Assembly: GCF_000331775.1 (NCBI RefSeq)
Contig: NZ_CAPJ01000221.1
Coordinates: forward strand, 1 to 7,166
Direction: 5' to 3'
Source of the DNA: Xanthomonas translucens pv. translucens DSM 18974
GTDB taxonomy: Bacteria > Pseudomonadota > Gammaproteobacteria > Xanthomonadales > Xanthomonadaceae
DNA length: 7,166 nt
The notes under the pieces were generated by a model. The model had not been told where the DNA came from. It ran no database searches and worked only from the letters and a program-made list of their open reading frames with translations. Every line of letters begins with the position of its first letter. Position 1 is the first letter of the stretch. This document shows, one piece after another, positions 1 through 6,842 of this stretch. The translations under genes were made by a program, and so were the position numbers.

Positions 1-2
1 CG

Positions 3-2240
3 GTGCTGCGCCGCGAACGCCGCCGCGCGTGGTGGCCGGCGCTGTTGCTGCGCCCGCTGCTGCCGGACTGGCGCTGGCGGCTGGCGCTGCTGGCCTTCCT
101 GCTGCTGGCGCTGCCGTGGATGAGCGCGCACTCGCTCGGCGACGCGCGCGATTACCTGGACGGGTGGCAGCAGTTCGGCGTGCAGCGCGACACGCTGCAG
201 CTGCTGCAGCTGCTGCAGCGCGCGCTGCCGTCGCTGCTGGTGTATGTGCTGCTGGTGATCGGCGGCGCGCAACTGCTGGCCCGGCACGTCAGCCAGGACG
301 AACGCGCGCTGCTGCGCGGTGTCGCGCAACGGCCGCTGGCGTTGCTGCAATTCGCCAGCGACAGCCGCCACGACGCCGCCGATCCGTACCGCGTCACCCG
401 CGCACCATGGCCGCAGCGCGAGCTGCAGGGCCGCTGGCAGATCGCCGCGGCGCACGGCGACCTGTTCGGGGCGCGCATGCTGGCGCTGCACGACGGCGCC
501 GAACCGGAACCGCAGGTGCAGGCGCTGCTGGTGCTGCCCGACGCGACTCACGCTGCGGCGCTGATCCCGATCGCCGCCGAACTCGACGCCGACGCGCAGG
601 CGCAACTGCACGACCTGGCGCTGGCGGTGGCGACGGCCGCGGCAGCCGCGTCGCAACCGATCGCCGAGCTGCACCGGCACGTGGATGCCTGGATGGAAGC
701 GCGCAGCCAGCAGCGCATGCTGCTGCAGCGGCTGCAGAGCATGGACGCCATCCACCGCCACTGGGCCGACGTGGCGCTGCCCGACAGCACCCTGGAGCAG
801 ATCCTGAAGCTGGTGGACCTGTTCGTCTCCGGGCGCACGCCGGCGCCGAAGGGCATGCTGCTGCACGGCCCGCCGGGCACCGGCAAGACCCTGATCGCGC
901 GCAAGCTGGCGCGCCATGCCGGCTGCCATTTCGAAGCGCTGGGCGTGGCCGACCTGAAGGCCGCGCACGTCGGCCACACCGGCCCCAAGGTGCAGGCGCT
1001 CTGGCAGCGCTGCCGCGCCAAGGCGCCGGCGATCCTGTTCATCGACGAATGCGAAAGCGTGTTCGCGCGCCGCGGCGGCGTGGACAGCGACAGCTTCGGC
1101 GCCGAGCTGGTGCAGACCTTCCTCGCCGAATGGGACGGCTTCCACGAAGCGCGCGGCCAGGTGCTGGTGATCGGCGCGACCAACCGCCCGGAACTGCTCG
1201 ACGATGCGGTGATGTCGCGCTTCACCGCCAGCATCGGCATCGGCCTGCCCGACGCCGCCGCGCGTGCGCGCATCCTTGGCGGCGAACTGGAACGCGCCGG
1301 CTTCGCGCTGGCGCTGGACCCGCGCGTGGTCGCCGACAGCAGCGGCCTGTCCGGCCGCGACCTGCACACCCTGGTGGCGCGGGCCGCCGCCGAGTGCATA
1401 GACGGCGAACTCGACGGCGACGCGCTGCTGGCGCAGTTGCGCTTGCTGCGCGGCAAGGGGTCCACCCGGGTGACGCCGCTGGACTGGAACGACATCGTGC
1501 TGCCGGCGCCGGTGATCGAGGAATTCGTCGGCCTGGGCAAGGAGCTGCGCAATGCCGAGACGCTGGCCACGCTGGGCGTGCCGGTGCCGCGCGGGATCCT
1601 GATGTACGGCCCGCCCGGTACCGGCAAGACCCAGCTGGCGCGGATCCTGGCCAGCCAGTCCGGCCTGGCCTTCATCGCCCTGACCGGCGCCGACCTCAAG
1701 GCGGCCTATCTGGGCCAGTCCGGCCAGCGCGTACAGGCCGCGTTCGAACGCGCTCGCGCGCAGGCGCCGTGCATCGTGTTCGTCGACGAGATCGACATCG
1801 TCGCCCCGGCGCGCGGGGCCGACGGCGACGACGCGCTGACCCGCGAGATCGTCGGCCAGCTGCTGCAGGAACTGGACGGCGTCGCCAGCCAGGCCGGGCA
1901 GGTCTTCCTGCTGGCCGCCAGCAACCATGCCGCGGCGATCGACCCGGCGCTGCTGTCGCGGCTGGACCGGCAGATCGAGATCGGCCTGCCCGACCGCGCC
2001 GCACGCCGCGCGATCGGCGCGCGCCTACTGCATGGCAAGCCACTGGCATTGGACGCCGCGGAAGCGGCCAACTGGCTGGCCGAACGCAGCGCAGGCCACT
2101 CCGGCCGCGACCTGCAGACCTGGATCAGCCGCGCCATGCGCCGCGCCGCGCGCCGCACGCTGCTGGAAAGCGACGATGCGGCCAACACCCGGCTGCAATG
2201 GGACGACCTGATCGAAACGGCGGATGCAGTGCGCGCATAG
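3..2240 (+). CDS. Membrane-anchored tandem AAA+ ATPase (Cdc48/SpoVK-like), 5' end possibly cut
   Basis: The product has two AAA+ domains after a membrane anchor and is probably an unfoldase or remodelling ATPase at the inner membrane; substrate unknown. Counting from the GTG at base 3 (745 aa), a basic N-terminus precedes two hydrophobic segments (about 26-42 and 76-92), then an unassigned soluble stretch (95-250). D1 has Walker A GPPGTGKT at 289-296, Walker B ILFIDE at 344-349, sensor-1 N394 and SGRDL at 450-454. D2 has Walker A at 536-543, Walker B IVFVDE ending at E596, sensor-1 N641 and S652-R653 as likely arginine-finger region. Pore loop 1 reads DLKAAHVG (317-324) in D1, with His322 where an aromatic is usual, and DLKAAYLG (564-571) in D2. 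No HEXXH motif is seen, so it is not an FtsH-type protease. The frame is open to the window edge and no ribosome-binding site is visible, so the real start may lie upstream. The family call is firm; the function is not. Confidence 0.88.
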   Translation: MLRRERRRAWWPALLLRPLLPDWRWRLALLAFLLLALPWMSAHSLGDARDYLDGWQQFGVQRDTLQLLQLLQRALPSLLVYVLLVIGGAQLLARHVSQDERALLRGVAQRPLALLQFASDSRHDAADPYRVTRAPWPQRELQGRWQIAAAHGDLFGARMLALHDGAEPEPQVQALLVLPDATHAAALIPIAAELDADAQAQLHDLALAVATAAAAASQPIAELHRHVDAWMEARSQQRMLLQRLQSMDAIHRHWADVALPDSTLEQILKLVDLFVSGRTPAPKGMLLHGPPGTGKTLIARKLARHAGCHFEALGVADLKAAHVGHTGPKVQALWQRCRAKAPAILFIDECESVFARRGGVDSDSFGAELVQTFLAEWDGFHEARGQVLVIGATNRPELLDDAVMSRFTASIGIGLPDAAARARILGGELERAGFALALDPRVVADSSGLSGRDLHTLVARAAAECIDGELDGDALLAQLRLLRGKGSTRVTPLDWNDIVLPAPVIEEFVGLGKELRNAETLATLGVPVPRGILMYGPPGTGKTQLARILASQSGLAFIALTGADLKAAYLGQSGQRVQAAFERARAQAPCIVFVDEIDIVAPARGADGDDALTREIVGQLLQELDGVASQAGQVFLLAASNHAAAIDPALLSRLDRQIEIGLPDRAARRAIGARLLHGKPLALDAAEAANWLAERSAGHSGRDLQTWISRAMRRAARRTLLESDDAANTRLQWDDLIETADAVRA

Positions 2241-2246
2241 AGGCTG

Positions 2247-2328
2247 CTGGTCGCGGCTGAAACCGCTCCTACAGTGCGCCCGTCGGGTGCATGCCTGCCC
2301 CTGTAGGAGCGGCTTCAGCCGCGACCAG
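2247..2328. repeat. Inverted pair of REP-type palindromic repeats (REPIN-like)
   Basis: Two 28-base arms, 2247-2274 and 2301-2328, are reverse complements with a single mismatch (A in the left arm at the centre of the core, G in the complement of the right arm). They are separated by 26 bases. Each arm carries its own small hairpin: the right arm has GCGGC-TTCA-GCCGC, and the left arm GCGG with a mismatched copy. The core GTAGGAGCGGC..GCCGCGAC is, from general knowledge, a very common dispersed element in Xanthomonas and relatives. It fills the gap between two convergent genes, where it could act as a bidirectional transcription barrier (inference). Confidence 0.88.
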
Positions 2329-2361
2329 ACACCCTCCGCAGCCCGATCGCCCGAGCCGCCT

Positions 2362-4749
2362 TCACCCCTCCGGCAACATCACCTCAACCCGATAATGGCG
2401 GCCGCTCTCGATGCCCTCGATCCGCGCCACGTCCAGCACTTGGCCGTCCACCCTGACCTGCAACCCAACACAGCCCGCAGCGCGCTGCATGCGCACCTCG
2501 AACACCGCGCCGCGAAACCGGCGCTGCACCGTCGCCTGCCTCCAGTGCGACGGCAACTGCGGGCGCACGCACAGCGCCTCGCCCTCGCCTTTCAGCCCAA
2601 AGAGGCCCTCGATCAGACAGCGGTACAGCCACGCCGCGGTGCCGGTGTTGAACAACTGGCTGGAACGGCCGGCGGTACGCGGCAACTCGCGCCAGGCGCC
2701 GCGGTAATAGTTCGGCACGAACACCGGCACCTGCCCGCGCTGCAGGTAGTCGGCCAGGTCCGGCCCCGGGATCATCGCGCGCAGCACGCGCCAGGCGCGG
2801 TCGGCGTCGCCGATCGCGTACAAGGCATGCAGGTAGAACGCGGCGGCGTGGTTGTAGACCGAACCGTTCTCCGCCGAACCCGGATGCTTCTGCGTCAGCC
2901 GGCCCACATCCTCGCGCATCGCGGTATACGGCGGCGCCAGCATCGTCGGCCCGTACGGCGTGTCCAGCTGCGCATCGACCGCCTGCAGCAAACGCTTGCG
3001 CTGCTCCGCATCCGCAGTACCCGCGAGCAGCGCCCAGCTCTGCGGATTGAGATAGATGCGGCCTTCCGCATCGTCCTTGATGCCGAAACGCACGCCGTCG
3101 TCGGTGATGCCGCGCGCGTACCAGTCGCCATCCCACAATTCGCGATTGACCGCAGCGTTGACCTCGGCCGCGCCAGCGCGGCACGCCGCCGCCTGCGCAC
3201 TGCGACCATGCCGTTCGCAGAGCGTCGCCCACAGTTGCAATGCGTAGGCGGTGGCCACCGACAGCCAACCGGACACGCCGCGGCCGCGATAGCCGACCAT
3301 GTTCATCGGGTCGCACCAGTCGCCCTGCGCGATATAGCTCAGCCCGCGCGCGTCGCGTGCGCCGAGCAGCCAGCGCATCGCCGCATCCAGCCGCGCGGCG
3401 ACGCTGGCGCCATGCCCGTTGGCATCTACCACGATCTCGTCGAGCAGCGCCGCATCGCCGGTCTCGTCCAGATACGCCGACAGAAACACCGGCAGCCAGA
3501 CGCAATGATCGGTATGCGGCACCTGGTTGATGTATTTCAGCGCCGCGCCTTCGATCAGCAGGATGCCGTCCGGCATCGCACCGCTGGCGTCCTGCTGCGA
3601 CAGCGCATGCAGCAATGCCGCGCGTGCCGTCTGCGGGCGCAGGAAGCTCATGCCCATGTGGTCCTGCAGGAAATTGCGGGTCTGCGGATCGGTGGTCAGG
3701 CGGTTGACGTCGCCGTGATAGAACACCTGCCGCGGCAGCCAATGGTTGACCAGGTTGTCCAGGCACGGATCGGGCGTGGCGATGTGCAGGCAGCCTGCCG
3801 CCTGGGCCAGATAATCGCGGTACGCGGCCGCCGCCTCGGCGAAGCCGGCCGCAGATAGATAGCGCTGCCGCAGCGCCGCGATCTCCGCATCGTCGCGTGC
3901 CGGACCGAACAGGAAGCGCAACGTGTGTTCCTGCTGCGGCTGCAGCGTCAGGCAATACTGCAGGGCCGCGGTCGGCGTCTCGTAGCGCGCATCGCTGCCG
4001 CCCAGCCGCGGCTGCAGCACCGCGCTCGGCGCATGCAGGCCGCCCTCGCCCTCGAACGCCGCTTGCCGCGCATCCCAGGCATCGGGCATCTGCGCGTGCA
4101 GCAGGAACGTGCAGTCCTTGAAGTCGCGGTTGCGGAAATAATCCTCGACCTTCTGATACGGGGTGACGCTGCGGCACACGATGCCGCCCAGGTCCGCGCG
4201 GTACTCGCCGCTCTGCTGCATCCACGACATGTAGCCGACCGGAAAATATGCATACAGCGCGATCCGCCGCGCGCGCCCGTCCAGATTGCGCACCTGGCAC
4301 TGCCACAGCTCGACCGTGTCCTCGACCGGCAACTGCAGGCGTACTTCCACCTCGATCTCGGCGTAACGCACGCACCAGACGATGTCGCGCTTGCCGACCG
4401 AAAAGCGGAACGCCTGCGGCGTCGCCCGCACCGGCTCGTATGGCACCGAGTACAGCGCGCCGCTGTCCTCGTCCTTGAGATAGAAGAAGCGCCCCGGATG
4501 ATGCGCGTAGTACGGCTGCTCCGGCTGCATGAAGGTCCTGGCCTCCAGGTTCGGCGCATGCGCGTACTTGGCCGGCTCCGGCTGCATGAACTGCGCGGTG
4601 GCGTAGCCGCGGCAGGTGGCCTGGATCATCATCCGCCGGTTCCACAGGAAGCCGCCGGCATTGGGCAGCGCCGTCGCGCTATGCAGCTCGTAGCGCTCGC
4701 CGTCGGCGCTGGGCGCCAGCAAATCGCCCGTCTCAGGTTCGACGCTCAT
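2362..4749 (-). CDS. GH94 cellobionic acid phosphorylase
   Basis: The predicted cytoplasmic enzyme (795 aa, no signal peptide) splits cellobionic acid with phosphate into alpha-glucose 1-phosphate and gluconate. The fold order matches GH94: N-terminal beta-sandwich (about 1-300), helical linker, (alpha/alpha)6 barrel (about 325-715) and C-terminal beta domain. GDWCDPMN at 476-483 holds the likely catalytic acid, D480. HPGSAENGS (622-630) and [12 protein letters not shown] (696-707) are the conserved phosphate and active-site segments. R617 and K621 match the Arg-x3-Lys pair, and Q199 the glutamine from the partner subunit, that bind the gluconate carboxylate in the Saccharophagus degradans enzyme (Arg609, Lys613, Gln190, recalled from memory). 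The start is the ATG at 4749 with GGAGG 7 bases upstream; it overlaps the transporter stop as ATGA. The frame stays open upstream to 5568, but that part is antiphase to the transporter and is not coding. Ordinary cellobiose phosphorylase is the main alternative. The length rules out the much longer NdvB cyclic glucan synthases. Confidence 0.88.
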   Translation of the reverse strand: MSVEPETGDLLAPSADGERYELHSATALPNAGGFLWNRRMMIQATCRGYATAQFMQPEPAKYAHAPNLEARTFMQPEQPYYAHHPGRFFYLKDEDSGALYSVPYEPVRATPQAFRFSVGKRDIVWCVRYAEIEVEVRLQLPVEDTVELWQCQVRNLDGRARRIALYAYFPVGYMSWMQQSGEYRADLGGIVCRSVTPYQKVEDYFRNRDFKDCTFLLHAQMPDAWDARQAAFEGEGGLHAPSAVLQPRLGGSDARYETPTAALQYCLTLQPQQEHTLRFLFGPARDDAEIAALRQRYLSAAGFAEAAAAYRDYLAQAAGCLHIATPDPCLDNLVNHWLPRQVFYHGDVNRLTTDPQTRNFLQDHMGMSFLRPQTARAALLHALSQQDASGAMPDGILLIEGAALKYINQVPHTDHCVWLPVFLSAYLDETGDAALLDEIVVDANGHGASVAARLDAAMRWLLGARDARGLSYIAQGDWCDPMNMVGYRGRGVSGWLSVATAYALQLWATLCERHGRSAQAAACRAGAAEVNAAVNRELWDGDWYARGITDDGVRFGIKDDAEGRIYLNPQSWALLAGTADAEQRKRLLQAVDAQLDTPYGPTMLAPPYTAMREDVGRLTQKHPGSAENGSVYNHAAAFYLHALYAIGDADRAWRVLRAMIPGPDLADYLQRGQVPVFVPNYYRGAWRELPRTAGRSSQLFNTGTAAWLYRCLIEGLFGLKGEGEALCVRPQLPSHWRQATVQRRFRGAVFEVRMQRAAGCVGLQVRVDGQVLDVARIEGIESGRHYRVEVMLPEG

Positions 4750-6128
4750 GCGCGCGCCTCCGCTGCGGCGGCGCGCTTGCGCGCGGCCAGTTCCTGCTGG
4801 ATACGCAACAGCGCCGCATCGTCGAGCGGATAGAAGCGCATCGTCCACGCCGCCAGCAGCGCGATCGCGCCCGGGATCACCGTCAGCAGCAGCACGATCC
4901 CCAACTGCGAGGCATCGCTCTGCGCCTGGTTGGCCACATAGCCCATCCCCGCCAGCATCCACGCGATGCAGGCCGAGGCCAGCGCGCCACCGAGCTTCTG
5001 CGAGAACGTCGCCGCCGAGAACGTCATTGCGGTGGCGCGGCGCCCGGTCTTCCATTCGGTGTAGTCGGCGGTGTCGGCATACATCGAGAACGCCAGCGGC
5101 GATTTCGGCCCCAGCGCCAGGCCGATCAGCAGGTTGATCGCGAACAACGCCCAGATCGCCTCGCGCGGGATGAAGAACATCGCGCAACTGAGCGCACCCA
5201 CCACCCCCATCAGCCACATCATCAGCTGGCGCTTGTCGCACAGCCGGGTTAGCAGCGGCGTGGCCGCCGCGCCCACCGCCAGCGCCACCGAATAGCTGCC
5301 CAGGAACCAGCCGGTCAGCTCCGGGCGGCCGACGTAATACTTGAAGTAGTACACGCCGGCACCGGCACGCATGACGATGGTGATCATGATGATCAGCGCC
5401 AGCGCGAACAGCACCCGCCACGGCCGATTGCGCAGCAGGTCGGCGATATCCTGCAGCACTGGCGTGGGCGGTTGCGGCAGCGGCTGCACGCGCTCGCGCG
5501 TGGTGGCGAACACGATCGCGAACAGCGCCGCCGCGGCGATCCCGTAGACCAGCATGGTGCGTTGCCAACCCTGCGCATCGTCGCCGTTGCCGAACCAGCG
5601 CACCATGTCCAGCGTGGCGTAGTTGACCAGCGTGGTGCCGGCGAAGGCGGCGATGAAGCGGAAGCTGATCAGCGTGGTGCGCTGCTGGCTGTCGGCGGTG
5701 ATCACCCCGGACAGCGCCGAATACGGGATGCTGACCACCGTGTACATCAGCATCATCACGCCGAAGGTGACGTAAGCCCAGACCAGCCGCCCGGCGGGGC
5801 CCAGATCCGGCGTGGTATAGGCCAGCACGCCGCTGGCGGCCATCGGCAGCGCCGCGAACAACAGATACGGCCGGAACTTGCCCCAGCGCGAGCGGGTGCG
5901 ATCGGCGAGCGCCCCCATCAGCGGATCGGTGACCGCATCGACCACCTTGGTCAGCAGGATCATCGTGCCTACGGCCGCCGCCGGCAAGCCCATGGTGTCG
6001 GTGTAGAAGATCAGCAGGAACGCGGAGATGTTGGCCCAGTAGAAATTGAAACCCATGTCGCCGATGCCATAGCCGACCTTCTCGGTCCAGCGCAGCGGGG
6101 CATCGGCGCGTTGCGGCGGTATGGGCAT
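4746..6128 (-). CDS. GPH-family (MelB-like) MFS sugar:cation symporter, predicted cellobionate importer
   Basis: This inner-membrane symporter has 460 aa, the usual length for the glycoside-pentoside-hexuronide family, with about 12 hydrophobic segments. Family hallmarks are [14 protein letters not shown] (16-29), DAVTDP at 64-69 with the two acidic residues that sit in the MelB cation site, and [11 protein letters not shown] at 77-87 (the loop 2-3 signature). Others are [16 protein letters not shown] at 135-150, a central cytoplasmic loop near 211-237, and [15 protein letters not shown] at 350-364. The tail is charged and alanine-rich. The ATG at 6128 has AGGA 6 bases upstream. It is the first gene of the operon, its TGA overlapping the ATG of the phosphorylase. 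The family call is secure. Cellobionate as substrate is inferred only from the coupled phosphorylase and the neighbouring gluconokinase; cellobiose or another beta-glucoside remains possible. Confidence 0.9.
   Translation of the reverse strand: MPIPPQRADAPLRWTEKVGYGIGDMGFNFYWANISAFLLIFYTDTMGLPAAAVGTMILLTKVVDAVTDPLMGALADRTRSRWGKFRPYLLFAALPMAASGVLAYTTPDLGPAGRLVWAYVTFGVMMLMYTVVSIPYSALSGVITADSQQRTTLISFRFIAAFAGTTLVNYATLDMVRWFGNGDDAQGWQRTMLVYGIAAAALFAIVFATTRERVQPLPQPPTPVLQDIADLLRNRPWRVLFALALIIMITIVMRAGAGVYYFKYYVGRPELTGWFLGSYSVALAVGAAATPLLTRLCDKRQLMMWLMGVVGALSCAMFFIPREAIWALFAINLLIGLALGPKSPLAFSMYADTADYTEWKTGRRATAMTFSAATFSQKLGGALASACIAWMLAGMGYVANQAQSDASQLGIVLLLTVIPGAIALLAAWTMRFYPLDDAALLRIQQELAARKRAAAAEARA
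4757..4761 (-). promoter_or_regulatory. Shine-Dalgarno GGAGG of the phosphorylase gene
   Basis: The minus strand reads GGAGG, then 7 bases, then the ATG at 4749. The site lies inside the last codons of the transporter gene. It decides the start of the phosphorylase against the longer open frame and supports translational coupling. Confidence 0.8.
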
Positions 6129-6134
6129 CGGCGA

Positions 6135-6138
6135 TCCT
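6135..6138 (-). promoter_or_regulatory. Shine-Dalgarno AGGA of the transporter gene
   Basis: The minus strand reads AGGA, then TCGCCG, then ATG at 6128. The spacing of 6 bases is good and fixes the start of the transporter at this ATG. Confidence 0.65.
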
Positions 6139-6195
6139 GTCGGGTGGTCATGCGATGATGGAACGGCGCCAGGCAGGTTGCGCTGATCGTGGCGT

Positions 6196-6235
6196 GCCGA
6201 CGCTACACCACACTGCGCGCATCGCCAACGTCGGC
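6196..6235. repeat. Inverted repeat, possible operator
   Basis: The arms GCCGACG (6196-6202) and CGTCGGC (6229-6235) are exact reverse complements with centres 33 bases apart, about three helical turns. One arm lies at the edge of the candidate -10 and the other touches the candidate -35 of the operon promoter. In a GC-rich genome a 7-base pair can arise by chance, so regulatory use is a guess. Confidence 0.3.
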
Positions 6236-6264
6236 GCGTGCATCATGCCAAAGCCCCAGCAAGG

Positions 6265-6270
6265 TATAAC
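6265..6270 (+). promoter_or_regulatory. Candidate -10 box of the gluconokinase gene
   Basis: TATAAC matches the sigma-70 -10 consensus at five of six positions and stands out in GC-rich surroundings. Transcription would start 6-9 bases downstream, at the GTG/ATG start itself, implying a leaderless message. No good -35 is seen around 6241-6248, so activator dependence is possible. Confidence 0.4.
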
Positions 6271-6278
6271 CGCTCGTG

Positions 6279-6842
6279 ATGGACGCGACATCCCATAATT
6301 CCTTGCCGCAGCGCAGCGAAGCCATCGTCGTGATGGGCATTGCCGGCAGCGGCAAGACCAGCGTCGCGCAGGCGCTGGCCGCGCACTACGGCCTCGCGTT
6401 CCTGGATGCGGACGACATTCACAGCGCCGAGGCCAAGGCGCAGATGGCGCGTGGCGTGCCGCTCACCGATGCGCAACGCGTGCCCTGGGTAGCGGCGCTG
6501 GCACTGCGCCTGCGCCAGTCGATCGACGCTGGTCGCAGCGTGGTGCTGGCCTTCTCCGGGCTGCGCCGCGCGCACCGGCAGCAGCTGCGCGACAGCGGCG
6601 TGCCGATGTGTTTCGTGTTGCTGCATGGCGCCGCACATGTGATCGCCGAACGCCTGTCGCGGCGCAGCGGCCACTTCATGCCGCCCGGCCTGCTGCAGAG
6701 CCAGATCGACACCATGGAACTGCCGCTGGACGAGCCGGACGTACTCTCGGTGGACGTGGATGCGCCGTTCGATGCAATGGTGGCGGATGCCATCGCGCAG
6801 CTGGATGCCACGCCTGGCGGTGCGCGCGTCGGCGCTGTTTGA
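6279..6842 (+). CDS. gntK: Gluconokinase (GntK type)
   Basis: This cytoplasmic kinase (187 aa) converts gluconate and ATP to 6-phosphogluconate, feeding the Entner-Doudoroff and pentose phosphate routes. Motifs run in the GntK order: P-loop GIAGSGKT at 20-27, then FLDADDIH, then GVPLTDAQRVPW (the G-x-PL-x-D-x-x-R-x-PW signature), then the FSGLRRAHRQQLR segment, then the lid and C-terminal part with GHFMPPGLLQSQ followed by LDEPDVLSVDVD. The length fits the family (about 170-190 aa). Two family positions differ: the usual N-x-x-K-M after the DDxH motif reads A-K-A-Q-M here, and the common C-S-A-L is F-S-G-L. The ATG at 6279 was chosen; an in-frame GTG sits directly before it at 6276, and AAGG at 6261 is too far upstream to be a strong ribosome-binding site. 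It is divergent from the transporter-phosphorylase operon and would take the gluconate that the phosphorylase releases. Shikimate kinase shares the P-loop fold but lacks these motifs. Confidence 0.9.
   Translation: MDATSHNSLPQRSEAIVVMGIAGSGKTSVAQALAAHYGLAFLDADDIHSAEAKAQMARGVPLTDAQRVPWVAALALRLRQSIDAGRSVVLAFSGLRRAHRQQLRDSGVPMCFVLLHGAAHVIAERLSRRSGHFMPPGLLQSQIDTMELPLDEPDVLSVDVDAPFDAMVADAIAQLDATPGGARVGAV

Larger units (their letters stand above)
6129..6278. promoter_or_regulatory. Divergent promoter region between transporter-phosphorylase operon and gluconokinase
   Basis: This 150-base gap must hold promoters for both directions. On the minus strand TTGGCG (6228-6223), 17 bases and TAGCGT (6205-6200) form a modest sigma-70-like pair, predicting a start near 6193 and a leader of about 65 bases. 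On the plus strand TATAAC (6265-6270) is a good -10 but lacks a clear -35. A seven-base inverted repeat, GCCGACG (6196-6202) and CGTCGGC (6229-6235), brackets the minus-strand promoter and is a candidate operator. No regulator gene is visible in the window. The promoters are read by eye. Confidence 0.55.

Noticed and set aside
548..1699. 383-codon minus-strand open frame
   Set aside because: It is antisense to the ATPase and composed mostly of Ser/Ala/Arg with no domain.
29..2260. 743-codon open frame in another phase over the ATPase gene
   Set aside because: It is Ala/Arg/Gly-rich without motifs, while the overlapping frame carries two complete AAA+ domains.
2224..3858. 544-codon open frame on the plus strand
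   Set aside because: It is antisense to the phosphorylase, rich in Arg/His/Gln/Ala with no recognisable domain, a typical shadow in GC-rich DNA.
4750..5568. N-terminal extension of the phosphorylase frame (open to 5568, 273 extra codons)
   Set aside because: It overlaps the transporter in another phase on the same strand, has low-complexity Ala/Arg-rich sequence, and a strong ribosome-binding site with ATG at 4749 gives the expected GH94 length.
5472..6158. 228-codon plus-strand open frame
   Set aside because: It is antisense to the well-supported transporter; His/Gln/Arg/Gly-rich shadow.
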